64,000 bases of DNA, taken from NCBI GenBank assembly GCA_965247915.1, contig OZ252048.1, forward strand, positions 1,736,001-1,800,000, in the 5' to 3' direction. Made by a program: the position numbers and the translations under genes. Below the pieces are notes generated by a model. That model made no database searches, was not told where the DNA came from, and saw nothing but the letters and a program-made list of their open reading frames with translations. Position 1 is the first letter of the stretch, and every line of letters begins with the position of its first letter. The DNA comes from JAKZRT01 sp965247915 (GTDB taxonomy: Bacteria > Pseudomonadota > Alphaproteobacteria > Rhodobacterales > Rhodobacteraceae). This document shows, one piece after another, positions 8,356-17,059 of this stretch.

Positions 8356-9287
8356 GTGTCTGATTCAAAACTCTACGCATGATTACAATGCCTTGCAATT
8401 TTACGCGTGAGGGTTCTGATATGTGCAACGAGTATCCATGCCTGTGAACTTGCGATGGATTTTTCCCAATCTTTGGCCAATCGCCGGCAGCGGTTGAGCC
8501 ATGCGAAGGTGCGCTCGACGACCCATCTTCCGGGAATGACTTCGAAGCCTTCCGCAGTGTCGAAGCGCTTGACGATCTGGATTGTCCAGTCACCGATGCC
8601 TTCAAGAGCGTCGCGCAGCTTTGGTCCGGCATAACCGCCATCCGCAAAGATATGGCGCAAGTTTGGATGGGAATACCGGATGGATTTCAACACTTCCGGT
8701 GCGCCATCACGGTCTTGAATACCGGCGCTATGCACGACCAACCCAACCATAAACCCGAGCGTGTCGGTGACAATGTGGCGCTTGCGGCCCTTGGTTTTCT
8801 TGCCCGCGTCATAGCCCGAAATGCCACCGCTTTCCGTTGTTTTTATGGTCTGGCTATCAATGACACCAGCGGTGGGGCCGGGCTTCTTGCCATGAAACTC
8901 GCGCGCCGTCGCCACCAGAAAATGGCTGATCACTTCAAAGATGCCATCGTTGCGCCAGCCATAGAAATAGTAGCGCACGGTGGACACTGGCGGGAAATCA
9001 TTGGGCAGCATACGCCACGCACACCCGGCGCTGGCGATGTACAAAATGGCATCCAGAACATCGCGCATCGCCGTGCTGCGCGGACGACCAGTTGTTTTAG
9101 GCGGCGGCAGGAATGGCGCGATTAAACCCCATTCCTGATCGGTTAAATCGCTTGCATAGCGTCCCGAATGCCGTTCATATCGGGCGCGAGTGGTTTCAGT
9201 CCAGGCCATTGTGATCTCCCTCGAATCTTATCAATCCGATTGAATCACAACTCGCTGAAATCACTCAATTAGTTTTGGATCAGACAC
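8356..9287 (-). mobile_element. IS5-family insertion sequence
   Basis: The ends are GTGTCTGATTCAAAACT and the inverse of GTGTCTGATCCAAAACT, with one mismatch. The flanks are TTA on each side (8353-8355 and 9288-9290), a TNA-type 3-bp duplication; CTTAG on both sides cannot be excluded because the bases are ambiguous. The length is about 932 bp with one transposase on the minus strand. It is nested in the XRE-ImmA gene of the IS1-family transposon, so it arrived later. Confidence 0.92.
8373..9209 (-). CDS. IS5-family transposase
   Basis: A 278-residue DDE transposase in one frame. An N-terminal DUF4096-like domain (YASDLTDQEWGLIAPFLPPP) is followed by the catalytic core. The Asp residues are visible in GVIDSQTIKT and HIFADGGYAG, and the Glu in VVERTFAWLNRCRRLAKDWE. 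This matches the IS1031/IS427 branch of IS5 in sequence style and target choice. It looks intact. Confidence 0.95.
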   Translation of the reverse strand: MAWTETTRARYERHSGRYASDLTDQEWGLIAPFLPPPKTTGRPRSTAMRDVLDAILYIASAGCAWRMLPNDFPPVSTVRYYFYGWRNDGIFEVISHFLVATAREFHGKKPGPTAGVIDSQTIKTTESGGISGYDAGKKTKGRKRHIVTDTLGFMVGLVVHSAGIQDRDGAPEVLKSIRYSHPNLRHIFADGGYAGPKLRDALEGIGDWTIQIVKRFDTAEGFEVIPGRWVVERTFAWLNRCRRLAKDWEKSIASSQAWILVAHIRTLTRKIARHCNHA

Positions 9288-9290
9288 TTA

Positions 9291-10201
9291 GATACCCGCC
9301 CGAGTTCTTCTATGGCGAAGACTTGGATGTGATGCCGCCCGATGCCGTCAGCTTTCGGAGTCTGACTAAGATGACGGCCAAGGAGCGCAATGCCGCCATT
9401 TCAGCAGGCTCTTTGGGCCTGCACTTGAGCCATTGGGTAGAGGAACGATTTTCTCTACCTGATAATCGCCTACTTGATCTAAGCCACGAAACCGACCCCG
9501 AGGCGGCTGCCACGTCACAACGCCAGCACTGGTCGCTTGGCGTGAAACCGATTGGGCATATGATTAGGCTGCTTGAGGCGCACGGCGTCCGACTATTTTC
9601 ACTGAGCGAGAATACTGCCTCAGTCGATGCTTTTTCGTTTTGGCAGGACGATAAGCCCTTTATTTTTCTCAATAATTTCAAAACTGCCGAGCATAGCATT
9701 TTTGACGCGGCGCACGAACTTGGACACCTGGTCATGCACAAGCATGCGGGCAACAAGGACGCGTGCGCGGCGGAGCGAGAAGCTAATGCGTTTGCCTCTG
9801 CGCTTCTTATGCCGAGCGACGACGTGCGGCCCCAAATGCCTCGGCTTATCACCGTCTCAACTGTATTGAGGGCCAAAGCGCGCTGGCGAGTGTCGGCAAT
9901 GGCTCTTGCATACCGTTTGCGTACCCTGACGCTGTTATCCGAATGGCAATACAAGTCGATGTGTATCGAACTAGGGCGGCGTGGATATCGAACAGGAGAA
10001 CCGGATGGGATCGAGCATGAAAAGTCCGCTGTTTGGTCCAAGATACTTTCGCAGCTATGGTCCGAGCGAGTAACTAAGAGCGAGGTCGCTGCGGAATTGC
10101 ATCTTCCATTGGACGAGTTGGAGGGTTTGGTGTGGGGCGTGTCCAGTGCGGCACCACCAGTCCCAGCGCAAGGCTTTGACCGATTGCGCGCAGTCAAGTA
10201 A
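9291..10201 (+). pseudogene. XRE-ImmA gene, 3' part with metallopeptidase domain
   Basis: The ImmA/IrrE-like (COG2856) domain carries the zinc motif in DAAHELGHLVMH (HExxH) and the downstream AEREANAFASALLMP helix. Together with the XRE part (8184-8355) it would form a 360-residue protein. An in-frame TTG at 9275, inside the IS5 end, could in principle start a headless peptidase. Such fusions control stress or mobile-element repressors; here the context is transposon cargo. The terminator-like hairpin at 10203 follows directly. Confidence 0.85.
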
Positions 10202-10202
10202 T

Positions 10203-10247
10203 TGAACTTTATGCTTGAAAGTAAGCATAAAAGTTCATATTTTATTG
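10203..10247 (+). terminator. Hairpin between cargo and transposase
   Basis: TGAACTTTATGCTT (10203-10216) pairs with AAGCATAAAAGTTCA (10223-10237) with one bulged A and a 6-base loop, followed by the T-rich TATTTTATT. It starts right after the XRE-ImmA stop and ends just before the transposase ATG. It may stop cargo transcription from driving the transposase, or hide the transposase start. Confidence 0.55.
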
Positions 10248-10249
10248 GC

Positions 10250-11134
10250 ATGAGACAATTGCCCTTAGAATCCCGCGCGATGATCCTGAAAATGCTTAGC
10301 GAAGGCATGTCCATGCGCGCCACAGCAAGGCTTGCTGACGTGTCCTTCAACACAGTTGCAAAGCTGCTGATTGACGCTGGCAAGGTTTGTGCGGACCTGC
10401 ATGATGAGCTGGTCCAAAACGTTACCGCGAGCAAAGTGCAGTGCGACGAGATTTGGACCTTTACTGCCGCCAAGCAAAAGAACGTGTCTACAATGAAAAC
10501 CCGTGTCGAAGGCGCTGGTGACACATGGACCTGGACCGCGCTGGATAGCGACACCAAGCTGATTATCTCTTGGCTGGTGGGTGGGCGTGACAGCGAATAC
10601 GCAATGGCCTTCATGGACGATCTGAGGGGCCGTCTCGCCAATCGGGTGCAACTGACCACAGACGGTCACAAAGCCTATCTGGAAGCCGTAGAGGAAGCCT
10701 TTGGCGGTGATGTTGACTACGCCCAGCTAATCAAGATGTATGGCGAACCTTCAAAGCCTGGACCGGAGCGGAAATATTCTCACGCCGAATGCACTGGCAC
10801 CAAAAAACGGATGGTCGCGGGGTATCCGGTCAAAGAACTGGTCAGCACGTCGCACGTTGAGCGCCAGAACCTGACGATGCGGATGCACATGCGACGTTTC
10901 ACCCGTTTGACTAATGCGTTCAGCAAGAAGTTCGAAAACCACATGCACATGGTTGCGCTCTATACCATGTTCTACAACTTCTGCCGGGTTCACAAAACGC
11001 TGCGTGTCACCCCGGCGATGGAATCTGGTTTGACCGATACAGTTTGGGACATGGAAGACATTGTGAAGGTGATGGAAGAACGTGCGCCGAAGCCAGGTCG
11101 CCCGAAGACCTACAAGAAAGATATTTCGAAGTGA
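10250..11134 (+). CDS. IS1-family transposase
   Basis: A 294-residue protein from ATG 10250. A helix-turn-helix (MSMRATARLADVSFNTVAKL) is followed by a DDE-type core: the first Asp in CDEIWTF, the second in LTTDGHKAYL, and the acidic/His region HVERQNLTMRMHMRRFTRLT. It is one continuous frame, unlike classical IS1 InsA/InsB. The stop (TGA) lies within the right terminal repeat. Confident as IS1-like from the core motifs plus the 8-bp duplication. Confidence 0.85.
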   Translation: MRQLPLESRAMILKMLSEGMSMRATARLADVSFNTVAKLLIDAGKVCADLHDELVQNVTASKVQCDEIWTFTAAKQKNVSTMKTRVEGAGDTWTWTALDSDTKLIISWLVGGRDSEYAMAFMDDLRGRLANRVQLTTDGHKAYLEAVEEAFGGDVDYAQLIKMYGEPSKPGPERKYSHAECTGTKKRMVAGYPVKELVSTSHVERQNLTMRMHMRRFTRLTNAFSKKFENHMHMVALYTMFYNFCRVHKTLRVTPAMESGLTDTVWDMEDIVKVMEERAPKPGRPKTYKKDISK

Positions 11135-11148
11135 TGCACTACCGCAAC

Positions 11149-11177
11149 TTGACTTGCCGTCGTAATTCCCAGATAAG
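11149..11177 (+). promoter_or_regulatory. Candidate rplU promoter rebuilt at the transposon edge
   Basis: TTGACT (11149-11154), a 17-base gap and GATAAG (11172-11177) precede rplU by ~140 bases. The TTG of the -35 comes from the right copy of the target duplication, so insertion preserved the element. The -10 match is weak; this is inference from spacing and location. Confidence 0.35.
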
Positions 11178-11315
11178 CCGCCAGTCCTGACCGGCGTGTG
11201 CCTGGCGGGTCCTCTTGAATGACGCCCAGTACGGGGCGCGCAGTTTGACGGCGGCGCTTGCCACAAACTCCGGGGGACCGGGGCCACAGGACGCGGCATA
11301 AGAAGGAAAGACGAA

Positions 11316-11954
11316 ATGTTTGCGGTCCTCAAGACCGGTGGCAAGCAATACAAGGTTCACTCGGGCGATGTGCTCCGCGTTGAAAAGCTTGCGGCCACGC
11401 AGGGCGATAAAGTCCAGTTCAACGATATTCTGATGATCGATGCGACCGTTGGCACGCCTTTGGTGGCGGGCGCGACGGTTCAGGCCGAGGTCATCGACCA
11501 GATCAAGGGCGACAAGGTCATCCACTTCGTCAAGCGCCGCCGCAAGCACGGCTCGCAGCGCACCAAGGGTCACCGCCAGCAGCTGACATTGCTGCGGGTC
11601 ACGGACATTCTGGCGAAGGGTGCCGAGAAGTCGGGCGTTATGGCCGCCATCGGGGCGGGGTCGGCCCCGGCTACGCCTGCGCCCGCGCCGAAGAAAGCCG
11701 CCAAAAGGGCAGCGCCGAAGGACGAAGCCAAGGCCGCGCCGAAAAAGGCAGCCAAAGCCAAGGCCCAAGCCCCAGCCGCTGCTGACGATCTGTCGGCAAT
11801 CACCGGTGTCGGCCCTGCTGCGGTCAAAAAGCTGAACGCGGCGGGCATCACCACCTTCGCGCAGCTTGGCGGCATGAACGATGACGACATCGCCGCGGTT
11901 GACGCGATCAAGATTAAACCCGAATGGGTGGCCCAGGCCAAAAAGCTGGCCTAA
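11316..11954 (+). CDS. rplU: 50S ribosomal protein L21 with C-terminal extension
   Basis: A 212-residue protein. Residues 1-~100 are L21 (MFAVLKTGGKQYKVHSGDVL ... HGSQRTKGHRQQLT). A Lys/Ala/Pro-rich linker follows (~105-155), then a helix-hairpin-helix-like domain (DDLSAITGVGPAAVKKLNAA). Ordinary L21 is ~103 residues; the extended form is known in Rhodobacterales. AAGGAAAG precedes the ATG. It is co-transcribed with rpmA, 17 bases downstream. Confidence 0.95.
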   Translation: MFAVLKTGGKQYKVHSGDVLRVEKLAATQGDKVQFNDILMIDATVGTPLVAGATVQAEVIDQIKGDKVIHFVKRRRKHGSQRTKGHRQQLTLLRVTDILAKGAEKSGVMAAIGAGSAPATPAPAPKKAAKRAAPKDEAKAAPKKAAKAKAQAPAAADDLSAITGVGPAAVKKLNAAGITTFAQLGGMNDDDIAAVDAIKIKPEWVAQAKKLA

Positions 11955-11971
11955 GGTTAAGGAGAGAACGC

Positions 11972-12241
11972 ATGGCACATAAAAAAGCAGGCGGATCATC
12001 CCGAAACGGGCGTGACAGCGCCGGGCGTCGTCTGGGCGTGAAGCTTTACGGTGGTCAGGCGGCCATCCCCGGCAACATCATCGTGCGGCAGCGCGGCACC
12101 AAGTTCTGGCCGGGCGAAGGCGTTGGCATCGGCAAGGATCACACCATCTTTGCCACCGCCGAAGGCGCTGTGACATTCCACCGGGGCCTGAAAGGCCGCA
12201 CGTTCATTTCGGTGCTTCCGCAACCGGAGGCAGCCGAGTAA
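11972..12241 (+). CDS. rpmA: 50S ribosomal protein L27
   Basis: An 89-residue protein starting MAHKKAGGSSRNGRDSAGRR, the conserved L27 N-terminus that reaches the peptidyl-transferase centre. The ATG at 11972 is fixed by this motif and by AAGGAGAG upstream. The C-terminal FHRGLKGRTFISVLP segment is typical. It is the second gene of the rplU-rpmA operon, ended by the hairpin at 12268. Confidence 0.97.
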   Translation: MAHKKAGGSSRNGRDSAGRRLGVKLYGGQAAIPGNIIVRQRGTKFWPGEGVGIGKDHTIFATAEGAVTFHRGLKGRTFISVLPQPEAAE

Positions 12242-12267
12242 GCCGAAAACCAGATCAAGTTTTCATG

Positions 12268-12292
12268 GGGATCGGCAGCGCCGGTCCCTTTT
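12268..12292 (+). terminator. Intrinsic terminator of rplU-rpmA
   Basis: GGGATCGGC and GCCGGTCCC form a 9-bp stem with one G-T pair and an AGC loop, followed by TTTT. It lies 27 bases after the rpmA stop and just before the lysE-family gene. Confidence 0.75.
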
Positions 12293-12310
12293 CCGTATCA
12301 GAGGTCACCC

Positions 12311-12910
12311 ATGGCCGTTGCGACATTGTCATTTCTGGCCTTCGGGGCCGCGCAGGTGGGCACGCCGGGACCCGCCAACATGGTGCTGTTGGCGACCGGC
12401 GCGCGGCACGGGTTGCGCGGGGCATGGCCGTTCGTGGCCGGTGTGGTGCTGGGCAAGCAGCTGATTATCTGGCCGATAGGCTTTGGGCTTTCCGGGCTCG
12501 CGGAAACCGCGCCGGTGCTGTTTGAGGCGATGAAATGGGCCAGTGCGGCCTATATCATCTGGCTGGCCTGGCGGGTCGCGGGGATGGGCCTGGAACTTGG
12601 TCAGGTGGGTCAGGTGCCGGGGTTCTGGGCCGGGCTGATCGTGCATCCGCTGAACCCCAAAGCCTGGGCGATGATCCTGGCCGGGTTCACCGGGTTTGTT
12701 GAGCCCGGAACGCCGGCGCTTTTGGCCACCGCGACGATCGCGGGCGTGTTGCTTGGCTGCCAAATAGTTTTGCATCCGATCTGGACACTTGGCGGTGAAC
12801 GGATCGCGCGGTCTCTGGCAGGAACGCAGGGCGAGGCTTATCTGATGCGCAGTCTGGCCGCCCTGACGGTGGCAAGCGTTCTTTTCGTTCTCGTCGGCGG
12901 AGGATTTTGA
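12311..12910 (+). CDS. LysE/RhtB-family amino acid exporter
   Basis: A 199-residue membrane protein with about six hydrophobic segments (LSFLAFGAAQVGTPGPANMV near the start, a GARHGLRGAWPFVAGVVLG loop, and HPLNPKAWAMILAGFTGFV). The N-terminal TPGPANM motif is the hallmark of LysE/RhtB exporters. The substrate is not predictable. Its stop TGA overlaps the next ATG by one base, so it is coupled to the GNAT gene. Confidence 0.85.
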   Translation: MAVATLSFLAFGAAQVGTPGPANMVLLATGARHGLRGAWPFVAGVVLGKQLIIWPIGFGLSGLAETAPVLFEAMKWASAAYIIWLAWRVAGMGLELGQVGQVPGFWAGLIVHPLNPKAWAMILAGFTGFVEPGTPALLATATIAGVLLGCQIVLHPIWTLGGERIARSLAGTQGEAYLMRSLAALTVASVLFVLVGGGF

Positions 12911-13473
12911 TGAAACACGGTTCTGTCACCACCCAGGCCACGATCAGCGCCGAGCGGTTCGTTCTGCGGCCGGTGCGCCCGTCGGACCAGGGCATGATCG
13001 AGATGCACGCGGGCGACGCGCGCGTGGCGCGGATGACCCGGAGCATTCCGCATCCGTTGCCCCCCGGTGCGACCGAGGCCTTTATCGCGCGGGCGCAGGA
13101 CCCGGAGCGCACCGAGGATGTCTGGATCATGGATGGATCGGCAAGCGGATTTGGCGAACTCTTGGGCGTTGTCGGGCTGGAACGAATGGACCGCGACCAG
13201 TGCGAAGTCGGCTTTTGGGTGGTTCCGGGGCTGTGGGGCAGCGGCATCGCAACCGAAGCGGTTGGCGCGTTGATCGAGGCCAACCCGTTGGAATGCAAGA
13301 CCGTTTTCGCGTCGGTATTTCAAGATAACCCGGCCTCGTCGCGGCTGCTGACCAACCTTGGCTTCAACTTTATCGGCGCTGCTGAATATCGCTCGGTGGC
13401 GCGCGGCGGACTAGTGCCGACCTGGACCTATATCCGGCGGATGGAGCGGCCGTCCGAGACGGGAAAAGCTTGA
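12910..13473 (+). CDS. GNAT N-acetyltransferase, RimJ/RimL type
   Basis: A 187-residue acetyltransferase. It begins with the family pattern ISAERFVLRPVRPSDQGMIE, has a central beta-strand VGFWVVPGLWGSGIATEAVGA (the acetyl-CoA loop is degenerate) and a SRLLTNLGFNFIG segment near the C-terminus. The ATG at 12910 overlaps the upstream stop (TGATG). The substrate (a protein N-terminus or small molecule) is unknown. Confidence 0.82.
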   Translation: MKHGSVTTQATISAERFVLRPVRPSDQGMIEMHAGDARVARMTRSIPHPLPPGATEAFIARAQDPERTEDVWIMDGSASGFGELLGVVGLERMDRDQCEVGFWVVPGLWGSGIATEAVGALIEANPLECKTVFASVFQDNPASSRLLTNLGFNFIGAAEYRSVARGGLVPTWTYIRRMERPSETGKA

Positions 13474-13527
13474 GACCCGCCCAAATTCGCCCTATCGCCT
13501 AGTCCCGATGATCCGAAAGCGCCCGAC

Positions 13528-14565
13528 ATGAAGTTCCTAGACCTTGCCAAAGTCACGATCCGCTCAGGCGCGGGCGGCAACGGGTGCATCAGTTTCCGGC
13601 GCGAGAAATACATCGAATACGGCGGGCCCAACGGTGGTAACGGCGGGCGCGGCGGCGATGTGGTGGTCGAGGCGGTAGACGGGCTGAACACGCTGATCGA
13701 CTTTCGCTATCAGCAGCATTTCTTTGCCCAGAACGGGCAGGCGGGAATGGGCCGTCAGCGCACCGGGCGCGATGGTGACGGCAAATTGTTGCGAGTTCCT
13801 GCCGGCACGCAAGTGCTGGACGAAGACGGCGAGACGGTGCTGGCCGACCTGCGCGCGATGGGTGAAAAGGTTGTCATTGCCCAGGGCGGCAACGGCGGTT
13901 TTGGCAACCTGCATTTCAAATCCTCAACAAATCGGGCGCCGCGCCGCGCCAATTCGGGCCAGGAAGGGGTCGAGCGCATGATCTGGCTGCGGCTGAAATT
14001 GATCGCTGATGTCGGGCTGATAGGCCTGCCGAACGCGGGCAAATCAACTTTCCTGGCGGCCACGTCGAACGCGCGGCCCAAAATCGCGGATTACCCTTTT
14101 ACAACATTGCACCCCAATCTGGGCGTGGTCGGCGTGGACGATGCTGAACTGGTTGTGGCCGACATTCCGGGACTGATCGAAGGCGCGCACGAGGGCCGTG
14201 GCGTCGGCGACCGGTTTCTGGGTCATGTCGAACGCTGTTCGGTGCTGTTACATCTTGTTGACGGCACATCGCAAGACATCGCCGGCGATCACGCCACGAT
14301 TATTCGCGAGCTTGAGGCCTACGGCGGCGCTTTGGCAGACAAACCGCGGATCACCGCGCTGAACAAGGTCGACGCGCTGGACGCCGGCACCCGCGCGGCG
14401 CGGTTGGCCGACCTGCGCGCTGCGGCTGGGGGCGATGTGTTGGAAATGTCAGGCGTAAGCCGCGAGGGGCTGAGCGAAGTGCTGCGGTCGCTGCGTGGCC
14501 ATGTCGAAGCAAAACGACGGTCCGAGCGCGAAGATGTGGCAGAGGTCGGTACATGGCGTCCGTAA
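13528..14565 (+). CDS. obgE: Obg-family GTPase
   Basis: A 345-residue ribosome-associated GTPase. The glycine-rich Obg fold (GGPNGGNGGRGGDV) covers residues 1-~158, and the G domain starts with GLPNAGKST at about residue 166, with DIPGLIEGA and NKVDALD further on. It acts in 50S maturation and stress signalling. It overlaps proB by 13 bases; the usual rplU-rpmA...obgE order is kept, with lysE and GNAT genes inserted between. Confidence 0.96.
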   Translation: MKFLDLAKVTIRSGAGGNGCISFRREKYIEYGGPNGGNGGRGGDVVVEAVDGLNTLIDFRYQQHFFAQNGQAGMGRQRTGRDGDGKLLRVPAGTQVLDEDGETVLADLRAMGEKVVIAQGGNGGFGNLHFKSSTNRAPRRANSGQEGVERMIWLRLKLIADVGLIGLPNAGKSTFLAATSNARPKIADYPFTTLHPNLGVVGVDDAELVVADIPGLIEGAHEGRGVGDRFLGHVERCSVLLHLVDGTSQDIAGDHATIIRELEAYGGALADKPRITALNKVDALDAGTRAARLADLRAAAGGDVLEMSGVSREGLSEVLRSLRGHVEAKRRSEREDVAEVGTWRP

Positions 14566-15659
14566 GCTCTGCAAAACGGCTGGTCGTCAAGATCGGCTCG
14601 TCGCTGCTGGTCGGGCGCGACGACGGGGCGCTGCGGGCTGATTGGCTGGCCGGGCTGGCCGAGGACGTGGCCGCGGCGCGGGCGCGCGGCACCGATGTGA
14701 TCGTGGTCTCGTCGGGCTCGATCGCGCTTGGCCGGGCAGCACTTGGCCTTGCGGGCCCCGATCTGTCGCTGGAACAATCTCAGGCGGCGGCGGCGGTGGG
14801 GCAGATCAGGTTGGCGGGGGCCTATCAGGCGGCACTTTCGCCGCACAGGATCACCGCCGCTCAGGTTCTGGTGACCCTGGAAGACAGCGCCAACCGCCGC
14901 CGGTATCTCAACAGCCGCGCAACGCTGGAACAGCTTTTGCGGTTTGGCGTGGTACCGATCGTCAACGAAAACGACACGATCGCCACCGACGAGATCCGCT
15001 ATGGCGACAACGACCGGCTGGCCGCCCAAGTGGCGGTCACAATCGGGGCCGATCAATTGGTGTTGTTGTCGGATGTCGATGGCTTTTACTCGGCCGACCC
15101 GGCCACCGACCCCCAGGCGCAACGGTTTGATGTCATTGAGAAAATAACCCCAGAGATCGAAGCGATGGCGGGAGACACGGCCTCGGGCCTGTCGAAAGGC
15201 GGCATGAAAACCAAGCTGATGGCGGCGAAAACGGCGACCGGCGCCGGATGCGCGATGGTGATTGCCAAAGGCAATGTTCTGCGGCCCCTGCAGCACCTGG
15301 AAATCGGCGCGCCCGCCACTTGGTTTGCGGCCCATACCGACCCGCAGGCGGCGCGCAAGCGCTGGATCGCGGCGATGAAGCCACGGGGCGATGTGCGGAT
15401 CGACGCAGGCGCTGCGCGAGCGCTGATGGGCGGCAAATCGCTGCTGCCGGCCGGTGTGATCGGGGTCGCGGGCGACTTTGGCCGCGGCGATCCGGTGCGT
15501 ATCCTGGATGCTGTGGGAAATCAGCTGGGCCAGGGGCTGGCACGCTATACCGGGGCCGAGGCGCAGGCGATCAAGGGCCGCAGGTCGGGTGACATCGAGG
15601 CCGTGCTGGGCTATGCCGGACGCGCCGCGCTGATCCACCGGGACGATATGGTGCTATGA
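14553..15659 (+). CDS. proB: Glutamate 5-kinase
   Basis: A 368-residue enzyme that phosphorylates glutamate in the first step of proline synthesis. The amino-acid kinase domain (LVVKIGSSLLVGRDDG, IVNENDTIATDEIRYGDND) is followed by a C-terminal PUA domain (ALMGGKSLLPAGVIGVAGDF). The start inside obgE and the ATGA overlap with proA (15656) indicate one operon, obgE-proB-proA. Confidence 0.96.
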   Translation: MASVSSAKRLVVKIGSSLLVGRDDGALRADWLAGLAEDVAAARARGTDVIVVSSGSIALGRAALGLAGPDLSLEQSQAAAAVGQIRLAGAYQAALSPHRITAAQVLVTLEDSANRRRYLNSRATLEQLLRFGVVPIVNENDTIATDEIRYGDNDRLAAQVAVTIGADQLVLLSDVDGFYSADPATDPQAQRFDVIEKITPEIEAMAGDTASGLSKGGMKTKLMAAKTATGAGCAMVIAKGNVLRPLQHLEIGAPATWFAAHTDPQAARKRWIAAMKPRGDVRIDAGAARALMGGKSLLPAGVIGVAGDFGRGDPVRILDAVGNQLGQGLARYTGAEAQAIKGRRSGDIEAVLGYAGRAALIHRDDMVL

Positions 15660-16918
15660 AAGACTTATCCGATATTCCCGCCGTCATGGCCGAGATCGGC
15701 GCGCGCGCGCGCGCCGCTGCGGCGGGTCTGGCCTATTCCAGCGCCGAGGCCAAACACGCCGCCCTGATCGGGGCGGCGCAGGCCGTGTGGACCCGCCGCG
15801 CCGAAATTTTCGAGGCCAATGCGCAGGACATGGGCTATGGCCGCGACAAGGGGCTGAGTGCCGCCATGCTCGACCGGCTGATGCTGGACGAGGACCGGGT
15901 TCGCGGTATCATCGACGGGCTGAGGGCGGTGGCCGAACAACCCGATCCGGTTGGCGAAATCATGGCAGAATGGGACCGGCCCTCGGGGCTGCACATATCC
16001 CGCGTCCGCACACCGCTGGGGGTGATCGGGGTGATCTACGAAAGCCGCCCGAACGTGACCGCTGACGCCGGGGCTTTGTGCCTGAAAGCCGGAAATGCCG
16101 TCATTTTGCGGGGTGGTTCGGAAAGTTTCCACTCGTCAGGCGCGATCCACGCCTGTCTGGTGGATGGGTTGCGCGGTGCCGGTCTGCCCGAGGATGCGAT
16201 CCAGCGCGTGCCGACCCGCGACCGAGAAGCCGTTTCCGAGATGCTGCGCATGACCGACCATATCGACGTGATCGTGCCGCGCGGCGGCAAGGGGCTGGTG
16301 GGATTGGTGCAGGCCGAGGCGCGGGTGCCGGTCTTTGCCCATCTGGAAGGAATCGTCCACATCTATGTCGATGCGGCGGCGGATGCCGATAAGACCCGGG
16401 CCGTGGTGATGAACGCAAAGACCCGGCGCACCGGCATTTGCGGGGCCGCCGAGTGCCTGCTGATCCATTCGGGTGCGCTGGCCATTGGCACAGCGGTGAT
16501 CGCCGACCTGGTGGCGGCGGGGGTCGAAGTGCGCGGTGATGCGCGGCTGCAGGGCGAAATGGGTGTGGTAGTGGCGCAGGAAGACGATTGGGGCCGCGAG
16601 TTTCTCGACATGAAGATCGCTGCGAAAGTGGTTGATAACATTGATGATGCGATCGCCCACATTCGCCAGTACGGGTCCGATCACACCGATTGCATCATGA
16701 CCGAGAATGCCAACGCGGCTGCGCATTTCTTCGAACGGCTCGACAGCGCCATCCTGATGCACAACGCCTCGACCCAGTTCGCCGATGGGGCAGAGTTTGG
16801 CATGGGCGCCGAGATCGGTATCGCCACCGGCAAGATGCACGCGCGCGGCCCGGTGGGCGCGCGCCAGCTGACCAGCTTCAAATATCTGGTGACCGGCGCG
16901 GGCACGATCCGCGACTGA
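15656..16918 (+). CDS. proA: Gamma-glutamyl phosphate reductase
   Basis: A 420-residue NADPH-dependent enzyme that reduces glutamyl phosphate in proline synthesis. The aldehyde-dehydrogenase-type fold shows VIYESRPNVTADAGALCLKA, GSESFHSSGAIHACL and the catalytic Cys in KTRRTGICGAAECLL. The C-terminal GEFGMGAEIGI-like segment is present. A CCCGCG/CGCGGG hairpin at 16935-16950 may mark the transcript end. Confidence 0.96.
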   Translation: MKDLSDIPAVMAEIGARARAAAAGLAYSSAEAKHAALIGAAQAVWTRRAEIFEANAQDMGYGRDKGLSAAMLDRLMLDEDRVRGIIDGLRAVAEQPDPVGEIMAEWDRPSGLHISRVRTPLGVIGVIYESRPNVTADAGALCLKAGNAVILRGGSESFHSSGAIHACLVDGLRGAGLPEDAIQRVPTRDREAVSEMLRMTDHIDVIVPRGGKGLVGLVQAEARVPVFAHLEGIVHIYVDAAADADKTRAVVMNAKTRRTGICGAAECLLIHSGALAIGTAVIADLVAAGVEVRGDARLQGEMGVVVAQEDDWGREFLDMKIAAKVVDNIDDAIAHIRQYGSDHTDCIMTENANAAAHFFERLDSAILMHNASTQFADGAEFGMGAEIGIATGKMHARGPVGARQLTSFKYLVTGAGTIRD

Positions 16919-17059
16919 TTTCTTGCAACGAAGTCCCGCGCAGCCGCGGGTCTCGGGCGGGGATATCTTGCCAAGAAGGAGATAAAGACGCCGCGCCCCT
17001 CGTACTATCACATTTCCATAAATACTTATCTGTCCGCGGTCTGCTATTTTGTTGGCGGG

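Larger units (their letters stand above)
6984..11143 (+). mobile_element. IS1-family transposon with cargo genes
   Basis: The left end begins GGTAGTGCATCACTT (6984) and the right end is its inverted copy (to 11143), followed on both sides by a further near-match. Both ends are flanked by the 8-bp direct repeat GCAACTTG (6976-6983 and 11144-11151), the target-duplication size known for IS1. The single IS1-type transposase gene sits at the right end, and its stop codon lies inside the right terminal repeat. The other ~3 kb carries small ORFs and an XRE-ImmA gene, with an IS5 element (8356-9287) nested inside. The target was the region just upstream of rplU. Confidence 0.85.

Noticed and set aside
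6984..11143. Composite transposon made of two IS copies
   Set aside because: Only one IS1-type transposase is present and the ends form a single inverted pair with one 8-bp duplication; the IS5 inside has its own duplication.
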